Below the pieces are notes generated by a model. That model had not been told where the DNA came from. It made no database searches and was given only the letters and a program-made list of their open reading frames with translations. A program made the position numbers and the translations under genes. A stretch of DNA of 43,848 bases from Polyangia bacterium (GTDB lineage: Bacteria; Myxococcota_A; Polyangia; Polyangiales; Polyangiaceae): NCBI GenBank assembly GCA_030426145.1, contig JAUHZF010000029.1:1-43848 (forward strand), read 5' to 3'. Of the stretch, positions 31,789 to 39,300 are shown piece by piece. Within the stretch, counting starts at the first letter, position 1; each line of letters starts with the position of its first letter.

Positions 31789-32553
31789 ATGGACATGCAT
31801 GTAGCCATCACGGGGGCGTCGGCTGGCATCGGCGAGGCCATCGCGCGTCGGTTTGCACGGGATGGGGCTTCGTTGACACTGGTGGCCCGTCGAGAGGAGC
31901 GGCTGAAGGCCCTCTCCGAAGCGCTCGGCGTCGAGTGCTTCGTGCGACCCTGTGATCTGTCGGATCTCGACCGTGCGACGGACTGGTTGGAGCCCGCTCA
32001 GGAGGCGCTCGGACCCATCGACGTGCTCGTCAACAATGCCGGGATTCAAGTCGTGGGTCCCACGGCGGACATCGATGTCGAGCGCGGCGAGCACTCGCTG
32101 CGGGTGAACGTAATGGCGCCGATGCGACTCACCCGTGCCGTGCTGCCGTCGATGCTCAGCCGGGGAAGTGGTTGCATCGTCGACATCGCCTCCATGGCCT
32201 CCCTCGCTCCGACCCCGGGCATGTTCTATTACAACGCCTCCAAGGGGGCTCTCGCCGCCGCGTCCGAGGCCTTGCGCGGTGAGCTGCGGGGAACGGGGGT
32301 GCACGTGGTGACGGTCTATCCCGGCATCATCCCCACCACCGACATGGGGCAGCAGGGTTTGCAGAAGTACGAGCGTAGCCGCATGCTCGAGCTGCAACCC
32401 ACGGGCACGGTCGAGCAACTCGCCGAGCTCGTGCACCGGGCGGTGTTGCGACGTCGCGCGCGGGTGATCTACCCCCGGATGAACGCGGCCGCGCGGTGGT
32501 TTCCTGGGCCCACGCGTTGGCTGATGGACCACTTCACGCCGCCGCTTCGCTGA
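31789..32553 (+). CDS. Short-chain dehydrogenase/reductase (SDR)
   Basis: This is a 254-residue classical SDR. The NAD(P)-binding motif is TGASAGIG near residues 8-15 and is followed by RR, suggesting NADP preference. NNAG is near 85, the catalytic Ser lies in IVDIASMASL, and the active-site YYNASKG supplies Tyr and Lys. The C-terminus (RWFPGPTRWLMDHF) is amphipathic, as in SDRs that act on lipid substrates. The substrate is not determinable. A cluster of palindromes lies upstream. It converges on a multi-spanning membrane protein gene with 15 bases between stops. Confidence 0.9.
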   Translation: MDMHVAITGASAGIGEAIARRFARDGASLTLVARREERLKALSEALGVECFVRPCDLSDLDRATDWLEPAQEALGPIDVLVNNAGIQVVGPTADIDVERGEHSLRVNVMAPMRLTRAVLPSMLSRGSGCIVDIASMASLAPTPGMFYYNASKGALAAASEALRGELRGTGVHVVTVYPGIIPTTDMGQQGLQKYERSRMLELQPTGTVEQLAELVHRAVLRRRARVIYPRMNAAARWFPGPTRWLMDHFTPPLR

Positions 32554-32568
32554 GGGTTGAATACGTGG

Positions 32569-33525
32569 CTACTCGTCGCCGCCGGCGCTCGCTCGGTGTT
32601 GGGGCAGGCGCAGGGCCGCGGCCGCGCCGATGGCGGCCCACACGAGTTGGCTCGCGTGGAACATGAGCGAGACCACCACGAGGGATGCGGCGGGTGCCCC
32701 GAGGGGCTCGGCCCCGAAAGCGAGCGCTCCGTCGGTGGCTCCGAGCTGAGCGGGGATGAGATCGCCGAGCGCGAGTCCGACCAGGTGCACGCCGAGGGTG
32801 AGCAGCCCGCCCACGAAACCGCGCGGCACGCCCACCGCGAGCGCCAACACCACGACCTGAGCCCCGAGACAGAGCCGCGAGAGCGCAGACAGCAGCAAGG
32901 CCCGCCGCGGCAGGCCAATGACGCGGAGATCCGCTTGCACCTCGGTCGTCGCGGCCCCGAGGCGTACGCTCAGGCGCTCGACGAGGGCGCCGACGGCCGG
33001 ACGACGCATCGCGAAGAGCAGTGTCGTCGACAGGGCGATGGCGGTGACGGCTTGAAGTGCGACCAGGCCGCTCAGCCAGGTGGGACCCCAGACGACCAAG
33101 GCCACCACCGCCACCGGAATGGCGATGATGGACTGGCAGAGCAGCGGCAGCGCCTGCTGCAGAACAGCCGCGCTCGCCACGCGAGGCAGACCTACCTCCC
33201 GCCGCAAGAGGGCGGCCCGCAGCGCCTCGGCGCCCAGGCGGCCCGCGGGGAGCAACAGATTGACGGGGTAGGCGACGAGCGATGCGTGGGCCAAGCCGCG
33301 CCAATCGAGATGGGAGCCTCGCTCGCCGTAGAGCGTTCGTACGACGGCCGCGTCGGTCGCGATGCGCGCGCCCTCCAGCCCCAGCACGACAGGCCAGTAG
33401 CCCGCCAGCTCTCGCGCCGCCGCGAGCAGTCGATCGGTGCCGATGTCGGCCGCGAGCCACACGATCGCAGTGAGACCCCCTAACGCAAAGAGGAGCGAGA
33501 GCCAGCGGCGACGCGTCTCGTTCAC
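32569..33525 (-). CDS. Multi-spanning membrane protein (LPG synthase TM / UPF0104-like)
   Basis: This is a 318-residue protein with several predicted membrane segments, resembling the LPG_synthase_TM (UPF0104) family, whose members are flippases or lipid-modifying synthase membrane domains. The stretch SLVAYPVNLLLPAGRLGAEALRAALL near residues 85-112 resembles that family's conserved LLPAR-x-GE region. Start GTG 33525 is chosen since the hydrophobic region begins there; the frame extends to 33969 but that part is a shadow of the neighbouring SDR. No strong ribosome site. It lies between two SDR genes, with which it may form a lipid-linked function; that is inference. Confidence 0.7.
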   Translation of the reverse strand: MNETRRRWLSLLFALGGLTAIVWLAADIGTDRLLAAARELAGYWPVVLGLEGARIATDAAVVRTLYGERGSHLDWRGLAHASLVAYPVNLLLPAGRLGAEALRAALLRREVGLPRVASAAVLQQALPLLCQSIIAIPVAVVALVVWGPTWLSGLVALQAVTAIALSTTLLFAMRRPAVGALVERLSVRLGAATTEVQADLRVIGLPRRALLLSALSRLCLGAQVVVLALAVGVPRGFVGGLLTLGVHLVGLALGDLIPAQLGATDGALAFGAEPLGAPAASLVVVSLMFHASQLVWAAIGAAAALRLPQHRASAGGDE

Positions 33526-33573
33526 GCCACCAGCATGACGCCGCGGCCGCGCCCCGGGTAGCCTGTCAGCACC

Positions 33574-34329
33574 ATGTTTCGCAGCGTCCTCATCACCGGT
33601 GCCTCGCGGGGCCTCGGTCGCGCCCTCGCCTTGGGCCTCGCCGAACCAGGGACCAAGCTCGCGCTGGTGGCACGTGGCGCCGAGGCGCTCGATGCCACCG
33701 CAGCGGTTTGTCGCGACCAGGGCGCCGAGGTGATGACGCAGATCCTCGACGTGAGCCAGGGCGATGAAACGGTGACGGCGGTGCGCGACCTCGACGCGCG
33801 GCTCGGCGGGCTCGACCTCGTGGTGGCGAACGCGGGGGTCGGTCCCGAGCTCGAGGCTCCTCCGTACAGCTGGGAGGCGTTGGCGGGTCCCTGTCACGTC
33901 AACTTCTGTGGCGCCGTGGCCACGCTGACTGCCGCGCTTCCCGCCATGGTGGCGCGCGGGCGGGGACACCTCGTGGGGGTCAGCTCTCTCTCGAGCTTTG
34001 GTGCCCTACCTGGCAGCGCGGCCTACTGTGGCCCCAAGGCTGGCCTCTCCATGGTGCTCGAGTGCCTGAGGCTCGATGTCGCGCCTCACGGCGTGGCGGT
34101 GACGAACATCTACGCGGGCTTCATCGACACCGACATGGTGGAGCACCGTCGCGAATCCATGCCACAGCTCATGTCGCCCGAGGATGCGGCACAGCGCATC
34201 CTGCGCGCCCTCCCGAACCGTCCCGCGCGCATCGACTTTCCCCAGCCCTTGGCCCTCGCAGCCCGAGCCGGCGCACGTCTGCCGAGGCCGCTACGCGACC
34301 GCCTCGTGCGCCGCCTCGTCGACGGTTGA
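33574..34329 (+). CDS. Short-chain dehydrogenase/reductase (SDR)
   Basis: This is a 251-residue classical SDR. The glycine motif is TGASRGLG (8-15), NAG in VVANAGVG, catalytic Ser in VSSLSSFGALPG, and YCGPKAG with Tyr and Lys. FIDTDM after the active site supports a reductase with a lid. The C-terminus is Arg/Leu-rich (RLPRPLRDRLVRRL), again suggesting membrane association. It is divergent from the UPF0104-like gene and convergent with the EstB-like gene. Confidence 0.9.
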   Translation: MFRSVLITGASRGLGRALALGLAEPGTKLALVARGAEALDATAAVCRDQGAEVMTQILDVSQGDETVTAVRDLDARLGGLDLVVANAGVGPELEAPPYSWEALAGPCHVNFCGAVATLTAALPAMVARGRGHLVGVSSLSSFGALPGSAAYCGPKAGLSMVLECLRLDVAPHGVAVTNIYAGFIDTDMVEHRRESMPQLMSPEDAAQRILRALPNRPARIDFPQPLALAARAGARLPRPLRDRLVRRLVDG

Positions 34330-34341
34330 ATGACGCGGCGC

Positions 34342-35526
34342 TCAGAGCGCGTTGTCGTAGACGGCCTTCTCGAAGTCGAAGTAGCCGCCGACCGACGTCG
34401 CGTCCGCGAACGGAAAGATCTGCGTCGCCCAGTAGCCACCAAGCCCGTTCTTACGGTCGATCCAGTAGTAGAGGTTGGCCAGACCCGCCCACGCGAGTGC
34501 TCCCGCGGGACGACCGGTCGGTGCCTGCTCCTCGTTGATCATGAACGAGAGGGCCCAGGTCTTCGGCATTCCAGGAAAGAACTCGGCGTCGTTCGACAAT
34601 GCCGGGTTCACGCCAGGGAGCATCTTGATGTTCATGCCCTCGGGTAGGTGATTGCGGCATGCCATCTCGACCGTCTCGGGCTTGAGGATTCGTTGGCCAT
34701 CAGGCCCCTTGCCGTCGTTCAACCACATGCGAATGAACTTCACGTAGTCATCCGCCGTGCCGTAGAGCCCGTGACCTGCCATATGAACCTCGGGTTCCGG
34801 GGGCAGCTCGAAGTCGGCCATCGGGTCGAGTCCGCCGTCCGCCGTGCGGGCGTGGATGCGCGAGAGCCGGGAGCGCATATCCGGCGTCATGGAGAACGAG
34901 GTCGACGTCATGCCGAGGGGCCCGAAGATTCTTTCGGCGAACACGTCGCCGAGCCGCTTGCCCGTGATGCCCTCCACAACCATGCCGGCCCAGTCGATGT
35001 TCGTGCCGTACTCCCATGCTTCTCCCGGGTCGAACAGGAGCGGCGTCTCGATCGAGTCCCAAGTTGCAGTGATGACGCTCGGTTGCCCGTGGTCGTCGGC
35101 GAGCTTCGTGTAGGTCTCGTTGAAGAAGTCGTAGGCGAAGCCCGCGGTGTGCGTGAGCAGATGACGGGTGGTGATGTCTCGCTTCGGCGGACGTAGCTTG
35201 GGTTGTCCGTTGGCATCGAACCCCTCGATGACCTTCAACGCGCCGATTCGAGGAGCGTAGGTCTTCGCGGGGGCGTCGAGATCGAGCTTGCCCTCCTCGA
35301 CGAGCTGGAGGCATGCCGTGCCCCCGATCGCTTTCGTGGTGGAGAAGATGGCGCAGACCGTGTCGGTCGTGAAGGCCTCACCTCCGCCGAGAACGCGCTC
35401 TCCGCGAGCGCCCTCGTAGATGTTCTCATCGCGATTCGTCGCGATCGCGGCCACGCCGGGAACCCGTGGGGACCCCGTCACCACGCCATCCAGGACCCCA
35501 TCTAGCGCTGTGCTCAGCTTGCTCAT
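34342..35526 (-). CDS. Serine hydrolase of the beta-lactamase / EstB family
   Basis: This is a 394-residue class C beta-lactamase-fold hydrolase. The SxxK motif is STTK with Ser62 and Lys65, and Tyr173 lies in the YGTN motif. [10 protein letters not shown] and [11 protein letters not shown] appear in the C-terminal half. This arrangement is usual in esterases of the EstB type rather than true beta-lactamases. AGGAGG lies seven bases before ATG 35526, so the start is firm; the earlier in-frame ATG at 35556 is not needed. No signal peptide is seen, so it should be cytoplasmic. The upstream PucR-type gene ends at a hairpin. Confidence 0.9.
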   Translation of the reverse strand: MSKLSTALDGVLDGVVTGSPRVPGVAAIATNRDENIYEGARGERVLGGGEAFTTDTVCAIFSTTKAIGGTACLQLVEEGKLDLDAPAKTYAPRIGALKVIEGFDANGQPKLRPPKRDITTRHLLTHTAGFAYDFFNETYTKLADDHGQPSVITATWDSIETPLLFDPGEAWEYGTNIDWAGMVVEGITGKRLGDVFAERIFGPLGMTSTSFSMTPDMRSRLSRIHARTADGGLDPMADFELPPEPEVHMAGHGLYGTADDYVKFIRMWLNDGKGPDGQRILKPETVEMACRNHLPEGMNIKMLPGVNPALSNDAEFFPGMPKTWALSFMINEEQAPTGRPAGALAWAGLANLYYWIDRKNGLGGYWATQIFPFADATSVGGYFDFEKAVYDNAL

Positions 35527-35642
35527 GCTCAGACCTCCTCTGACGCCGTGCGGCATCAGTCTCGAAACGGTTTGGAAACCTGAGGCTAGCGAGCACGGTG
35601 GAGGCTCATAACCGCCGGTCGGCCCAAACCCTCAGCGCAACA

Positions 35643-35658
35643 CCCGCCACATGGCGGG
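35643..35658 (-). terminator. Hairpin after the PucR-type regulator gene
   Basis: CCCGCC (35643-35648) and GGCGGG (35653-35658) form a six-pair GC stem with loop ACAT, five bases after the stop of the regulator gene on the minus strand. There is no U run, so termination would be weak or Rho-assisted. Confidence 0.4.
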
Positions 35659-35662
35659 CAGC

Positions 35663-36697
35663 TCAACGGCGGGAGGCGGGGGGCAGGTCGAGGACCGAAG
35701 AGTGGCGAAGACGCCAGGCGAGGAAAGCGATCCCGATGCGAGTGCGGCCCATGCCGTCGAGGGGGTCGAAGGGAAGCAGGCCGCGAATGGTCTCGATCCG
35801 CATCTGCATGGTGCTGTGGTGGACCTCGGCGATGCGCGCGGCCTCGCGGACCGACGAGGCTCGCAATAAAGCGTCGAGCGTGCAGGTTGCCCACGAGTGC
35901 TGCATGACCTGCTCGAGCTCTTCCACGTCGAGCAGCGGTTGGTCCATCGAGCATTGCGCGAGCAGCTCCACCAAACCGCCGTAGTCGTCGGCGACCACGA
36001 CCGGGACGGAGGGAAGGGTGCAGAGTCGAAGGCTCACGAGGGCCGTCGAGAACGAGCGATGAAGAGAGTCGACGGCCATCGCTGCACCGATGCCACAAGG
36101 GCGGGCGTCGACAGTCGTCACCTCGGAGGAGACCACGCCCACGTGCATGGGACCGAAGCGCGTCGCCACGACGTCTTCGAGCATTTGGGGATGGTGGTTC
36201 CAGGTTGCGAAGAGCGGAAGGCTGACCACGCGATAGCGGCTACGCGGTGCCAGCCCCAACTTGGCCGCCGCAGCGCGGCGTTGTTCGGCGTCGACACCCG
36301 CATCGAGCAGGGCGCCCAGGCGCCGCAACGGATCTTCGGCGCGCCCGCCGTGGCGAATCGCGAGCGCGAGCGCGAGGCGCTCGAGGATCATGGCGTCGTT
36401 CGCCTGTGCGGGACCTTGGCGCTCGATCCAGACGCATAGACCGTCGGCTTCGATGGCACCGTGCGGCGCCGCTGGCCCTGGCTCGGAGAGAACCTCGCCG
36501 CCGGGCGACACCCGCATCGAGGTCGCGGATGACGCCCTGCTGTAGCCCGCGACACAACCCGACAGCGATGCGGCAGCACCAAGCAGAGCTTGGGCGTTGA
36601 CCCCGCCCCGGACCAGCTCGTCGAAGCAAGCGATGACGCGTAGCGCCAAGCTTGCATTCGGGTCGAGCGTCTTCAATCGGGCGAGCAGCTCCTGCAT
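35663..36697 (-). CDS. PucR/CdaR-type transcriptional regulator
   Basis: This is a 344-residue regulator. The C-terminus (about 285-340) matches the PucR helix-turn-helix family: LDALLRASSVREAARIAEVHHSTMQMRIETIRGLLPFDPLDGMGRTRIGIAFLAWRL. The middle carries a GGDEF-like/PucR sensory region (RYRVVSLPLF, DDYGGLVELLAQ) and the N-terminus (1-130) resembles a GAF-like or unknown sensor. Such proteins often sense purines or carboxylic acids and control hydrolase or transport genes. It starts four bases after the stop of the interrupted alpha/beta hydrolase, so the two are co-transcribed. It ends at a hairpin. Confidence 0.82.
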   Translation of the reverse strand: MQELLARLKTLDPNASLALRVIACFDELVRGGVNAQALLGAAASLSGCVAGYSRASSATSMRVSPGGEVLSEPGPAAPHGAIEADGLCVWIERQGPAQANDAMILERLALALAIRHGGRAEDPLRRLGALLDAGVDAEQRRAAAAKLGLAPRSRYRVVSLPLFATWNHHPQMLEDVVATRFGPMHVGVVSSEVTTVDARPCGIGAAMAVDSLHRSFSTALVSLRLCTLPSVPVVVADDYGGLVELLAQCSMDQPLLDVEELEQVMQHSWATCTLDALLRASSVREAARIAEVHHSTMQMRIETIRGLLPFDPLDGMGRTRIGIAFLAWRLRHSSVLDLPPASRR

Positions 36698-36701
36698 GCA
36701 T

Positions 36702-37709
36702 TCAGTCCATCAGCATGCGCGCCATCCACGCATGCCGTGTTGCGATCATCCCACGAGAAAGCGCAGTGTGCGGCGCGAAGATGTCGAAGGCGTGAAATCC
36801 CCCTGGCCAGACGTGAAGCTCGGCGTGGCCACCGGCATTCCAAAGGGCGTCAGCATAGGCCACCGCCTCGTCACGAAAGATCTCCGCACTGCCGACATCG
36901 AGGAATGCCGGCGGTAGGTCACGAAGGTCACTCGCACGCGCCGGCGCGGCGTAGGGCGAGACATCCGGGCCGCCACGCGCTTCCCCGAGCAACGCGCTCC
37001 ACCCCGTCTCGTTGCTCACGCGATCCCATACCCCAACCCCGTCGAACTGGTGGGTCGAGCGCGTTAGCCCTCGATCGTCGAGCATCGGATAGTCCAGCAG
37101 CTGGCCGCAGATGCGGGGGCCGCCTCGATCCCGAGCGGCGAGCGCGGCACCAGCTGCGAGTCCCCCTCCTGCGCTGGCTCCGGCGATGAGAAGGCGGTCG
37201 AGGCGGATTCCGAGCGTGTGGGCCTCCGACGCCACCCACTCCAGCGCCGCGTAGACGTCTTCTCGCGGGTAGGGGTCCGGGTGCTCAGGCGCGAGCCTGT
37301 ATTCGACCGAGACCAAGACGACGCCGAGTCGCTCCACGAAGTCGAGCATTCGGTCCAGTCCGCTGAACCGGTCGCCAAACATGAGCCCCCCCGAGTGCAC
37401 GAAGAGCACGCCCGGCCGCACCCCCTCGGCCCCCTCATGACGAAACACGGTAGCTTCGAGCTCGTATCCCTCGTGTCCTTCGAAGATGCGGTCTTCGCAG
37501 CGAATGGCGCGGTCCGCGAGTAGCGTCTCGAGAGGCGGACCGGCCTAGGACACGCGCATGAAGTCGATGAGCTCCGGCGTAATCGTCGGCGGGAACATGC
37601 CACCCACGATGGCGAGGCCAGCACGAAGCTCCGGATCGAAGTCCGGTCGGTCGCTCGGTTGCCCATCGGGGTCGATGCCGGGGATGAACCCCACTGCGGG
37701 ATCTCGCAT
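36702..37709 (-). pseudogene. Alpha/beta hydrolase (HSL family) interrupted by in-frame TAG
   Basis: The frame from ATG 37709 encodes 54 residues (MRDPAVGFIPGIDPDG, continuing to TPELIDFMRVS). It meets TAG at 37545-37547 and then continues without shift through AGPPLETLLADRAIRCEDR to the end at 36702. If the TAG were read through, the product would be about 335 residues, the usual length for HSL-type hydrolases. The downstream part has HSGG (family HGGG, with one Ser substitution), nucleophile Ser in GASAGG, and catalytic His in GGFHAFD. The only in-frame restart without the N-terminus is GTG 37448. So this is either a recent pseudogene, a sequencing error, or a read-through or restart case. 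It lies between the MscS-type channel and PucR genes. Confidence 0.85.
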
Positions 37710-37757
37710 GACCAACCCATTGTACCCGCGCCGGAGTCGAGGCCCTCTGGTGACGGT

Positions 37758-39293
37758 TCACAAGGAAAAGAAGTCGCGAATCTTGCCCAGGAGCTGACTG
37801 CTGCGGTCTTCGGCTTCGGCGCGGCGACTCGGAGGCAAGCTCTCGAGATGGTCGGCGAGCTTGTCTTGGCGGGCGACCAAGAGGCGGCTGATCTGTTCCG
37901 CGAGCTCCGGGTGGCCGTCGAGGACCGGCGCGAGGGCGCTCTTGTCGACCACGACGAGCTCGCACTCGGTGTCGGCGCGTACCGAGGCGGTGCGCTCCTC
38001 GCCCGTCATCAAGCCCATCTCGCCAAAGAAGTCACCCCGGCCGAGCTCGGCGAGCACGGTAGGACGCGCCTCACGCGGAGCCGTGTAGAGGATGCTCACG
38101 TCACCCCGCTCGACCACGAAGAGCTCGTCGCCCTTCTCGCCCTGGCGAAGGATGAGCTCGCCCGCCGTGTACCTGCGGATTTCGCTCGCTGCGGCCAGCT
38201 GGGTGAGGGCCGTTTCGGGCAGTACCTTGAACAGGTCGACGTCGGCCAATGCCGCCGCGCGCATCTCGTACCCGCGCGCGCGGTCTTGGGCAGGGTCGAC
38301 CATGTCCATGCGAACGGTGCGAATGGGAAAGGGAATGGAGATGCCGTGTCGATCCAGCGCGTACCAGATGCGTGCGCGCACCTCGGCGTCGGTGACCTCG
38401 CAGCGTTGAAAGTCTCGCGTGTAGTACCGCACCCAATACCGGATCCCGCTGTCGTCGAAGGCGGCCACCAGAGCGTTCGGCGCGGGGTCGGCCTCTACGT
38501 AGGGGAGGTCGTGAAGACCCTCGGCGATGGCGGCCATGACCTGGCCGGGGGGGACGCCATAGGGGCCCTGGAAGTAGAGGCTGCGGCGAACGAGGGAGGT
38601 CGGCTTCGAGTAGTTGGCGATCGGCGCCTTGGCCAGCGACGCGTTGGGGACGATGAGCTCGACGTCGTCACGGGTGATGACACGCGTCGCGCGCCAGTTG
38701 ATCTCGACCACACGACCGACGATGGGGCCGCCGTCATTGAGTTGGATCCAATCGTCGATGTCGAAAGGACGCTGGGCCTGGATGGCGAGTCCGGCGAAGA
38801 CGTTGCCCAGCGTGTCCTGCAACGACAAACCGACGACGGCGGTGAGCAAGGCCGAGGTGGTCAAGAGCGAGCCCGTGTCGACCCCGACCGCACGCAAGGT
38901 GACCACGGTCACGCCGGCGTAGACCACACCTTGCAGGATGTCGCGAATGATCGCGGGCAGTGGTTGATGGAGGCGTCTCCCGAGGACGACGTCGAAGGCG
39001 AGGATGAAGCAACTTCGTCCGATCGACAGCAGCAGGGTGAGCAGCTCGAAGAAGTAGAGCGGCTCTCGTCCCACCGACTCGTCGCCTAGGCCCATCAGCA
39101 ACAGGCGAAGCGCTACGTGAGCGGCGAGCAGTAGCGCCGGGGCGCGCAGTCGGCGGCGCTCCGAGCGCGGCAGCGCGACCCGTAGAACGAGAATGAGCGC
39201 GAGCGCCAGGGCGATGCCGAACCACCCCACCGAACGCAGTAGCTCGACCACTGCTTCGGCTATGCCCTGGAGGTTGCTCTTCGACCCGCCCAT
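37758..39293 (-). CDS. Mechanosensitive (MscS-type) channel with cyclic-nucleotide-binding domain
   Basis: This is a 511-residue inner-membrane channel. N-terminal transmembrane segments are at about 23-135. The pore helix and beta domain of the MscS family follow: GLSLQDTLGNVFAGLAIQAQRPFDIDDWI, then GRVVEINWRATRVIT and IVPNASLAKAPIANYSKP. Residues about 365-480 are a cyclic-nucleotide-binding domain with the phosphate-binding cassette FFGEMGLMTGEERTASV. The combination occurs in several bacterial groups and couples osmotic gating to cAMP or cGMP. Seven bases separate it from the M3 peptidase gene, so they are probably in one operon. Confidence 0.92.
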   Translation of the reverse strand: MGGSKSNLQGIAEAVVELLRSVGWFGIALALALILVLRVALPRSERRRLRAPALLLAAHVALRLLLMGLGDESVGREPLYFFELLTLLLSIGRSCFILAFDVVLGRRLHQPLPAIIRDILQGVVYAGVTVVTLRAVGVDTGSLLTTSALLTAVVGLSLQDTLGNVFAGLAIQAQRPFDIDDWIQLNDGGPIVGRVVEINWRATRVITRDDVELIVPNASLAKAPIANYSKPTSLVRRSLYFQGPYGVPPGQVMAAIAEGLHDLPYVEADPAPNALVAAFDDSGIRYWVRYYTRDFQRCEVTDAEVRARIWYALDRHGISIPFPIRTVRMDMVDPAQDRARGYEMRAAALADVDLFKVLPETALTQLAAASEIRRYTAGELILRQGEKGDELFVVERGDVSILYTAPREARPTVLAELGRGDFFGEMGLMTGEERTASVRADTECELVVVDKSALAPVLDGHPELAEQISRLLVARQDKLADHLESLPPSRRAEAEDRSSQLLGKIRDFFSL

Positions 39294-39300
39294 CGCGTTC

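Noticed and set aside
33526..33969. N-terminal extension of the UPF0104-like frame to 33969
   Set aside because: The extra 148 residues lie opposite the SDR gene at 33574 and are charged shadow sequence; the membrane part begins at the GTG 33525.
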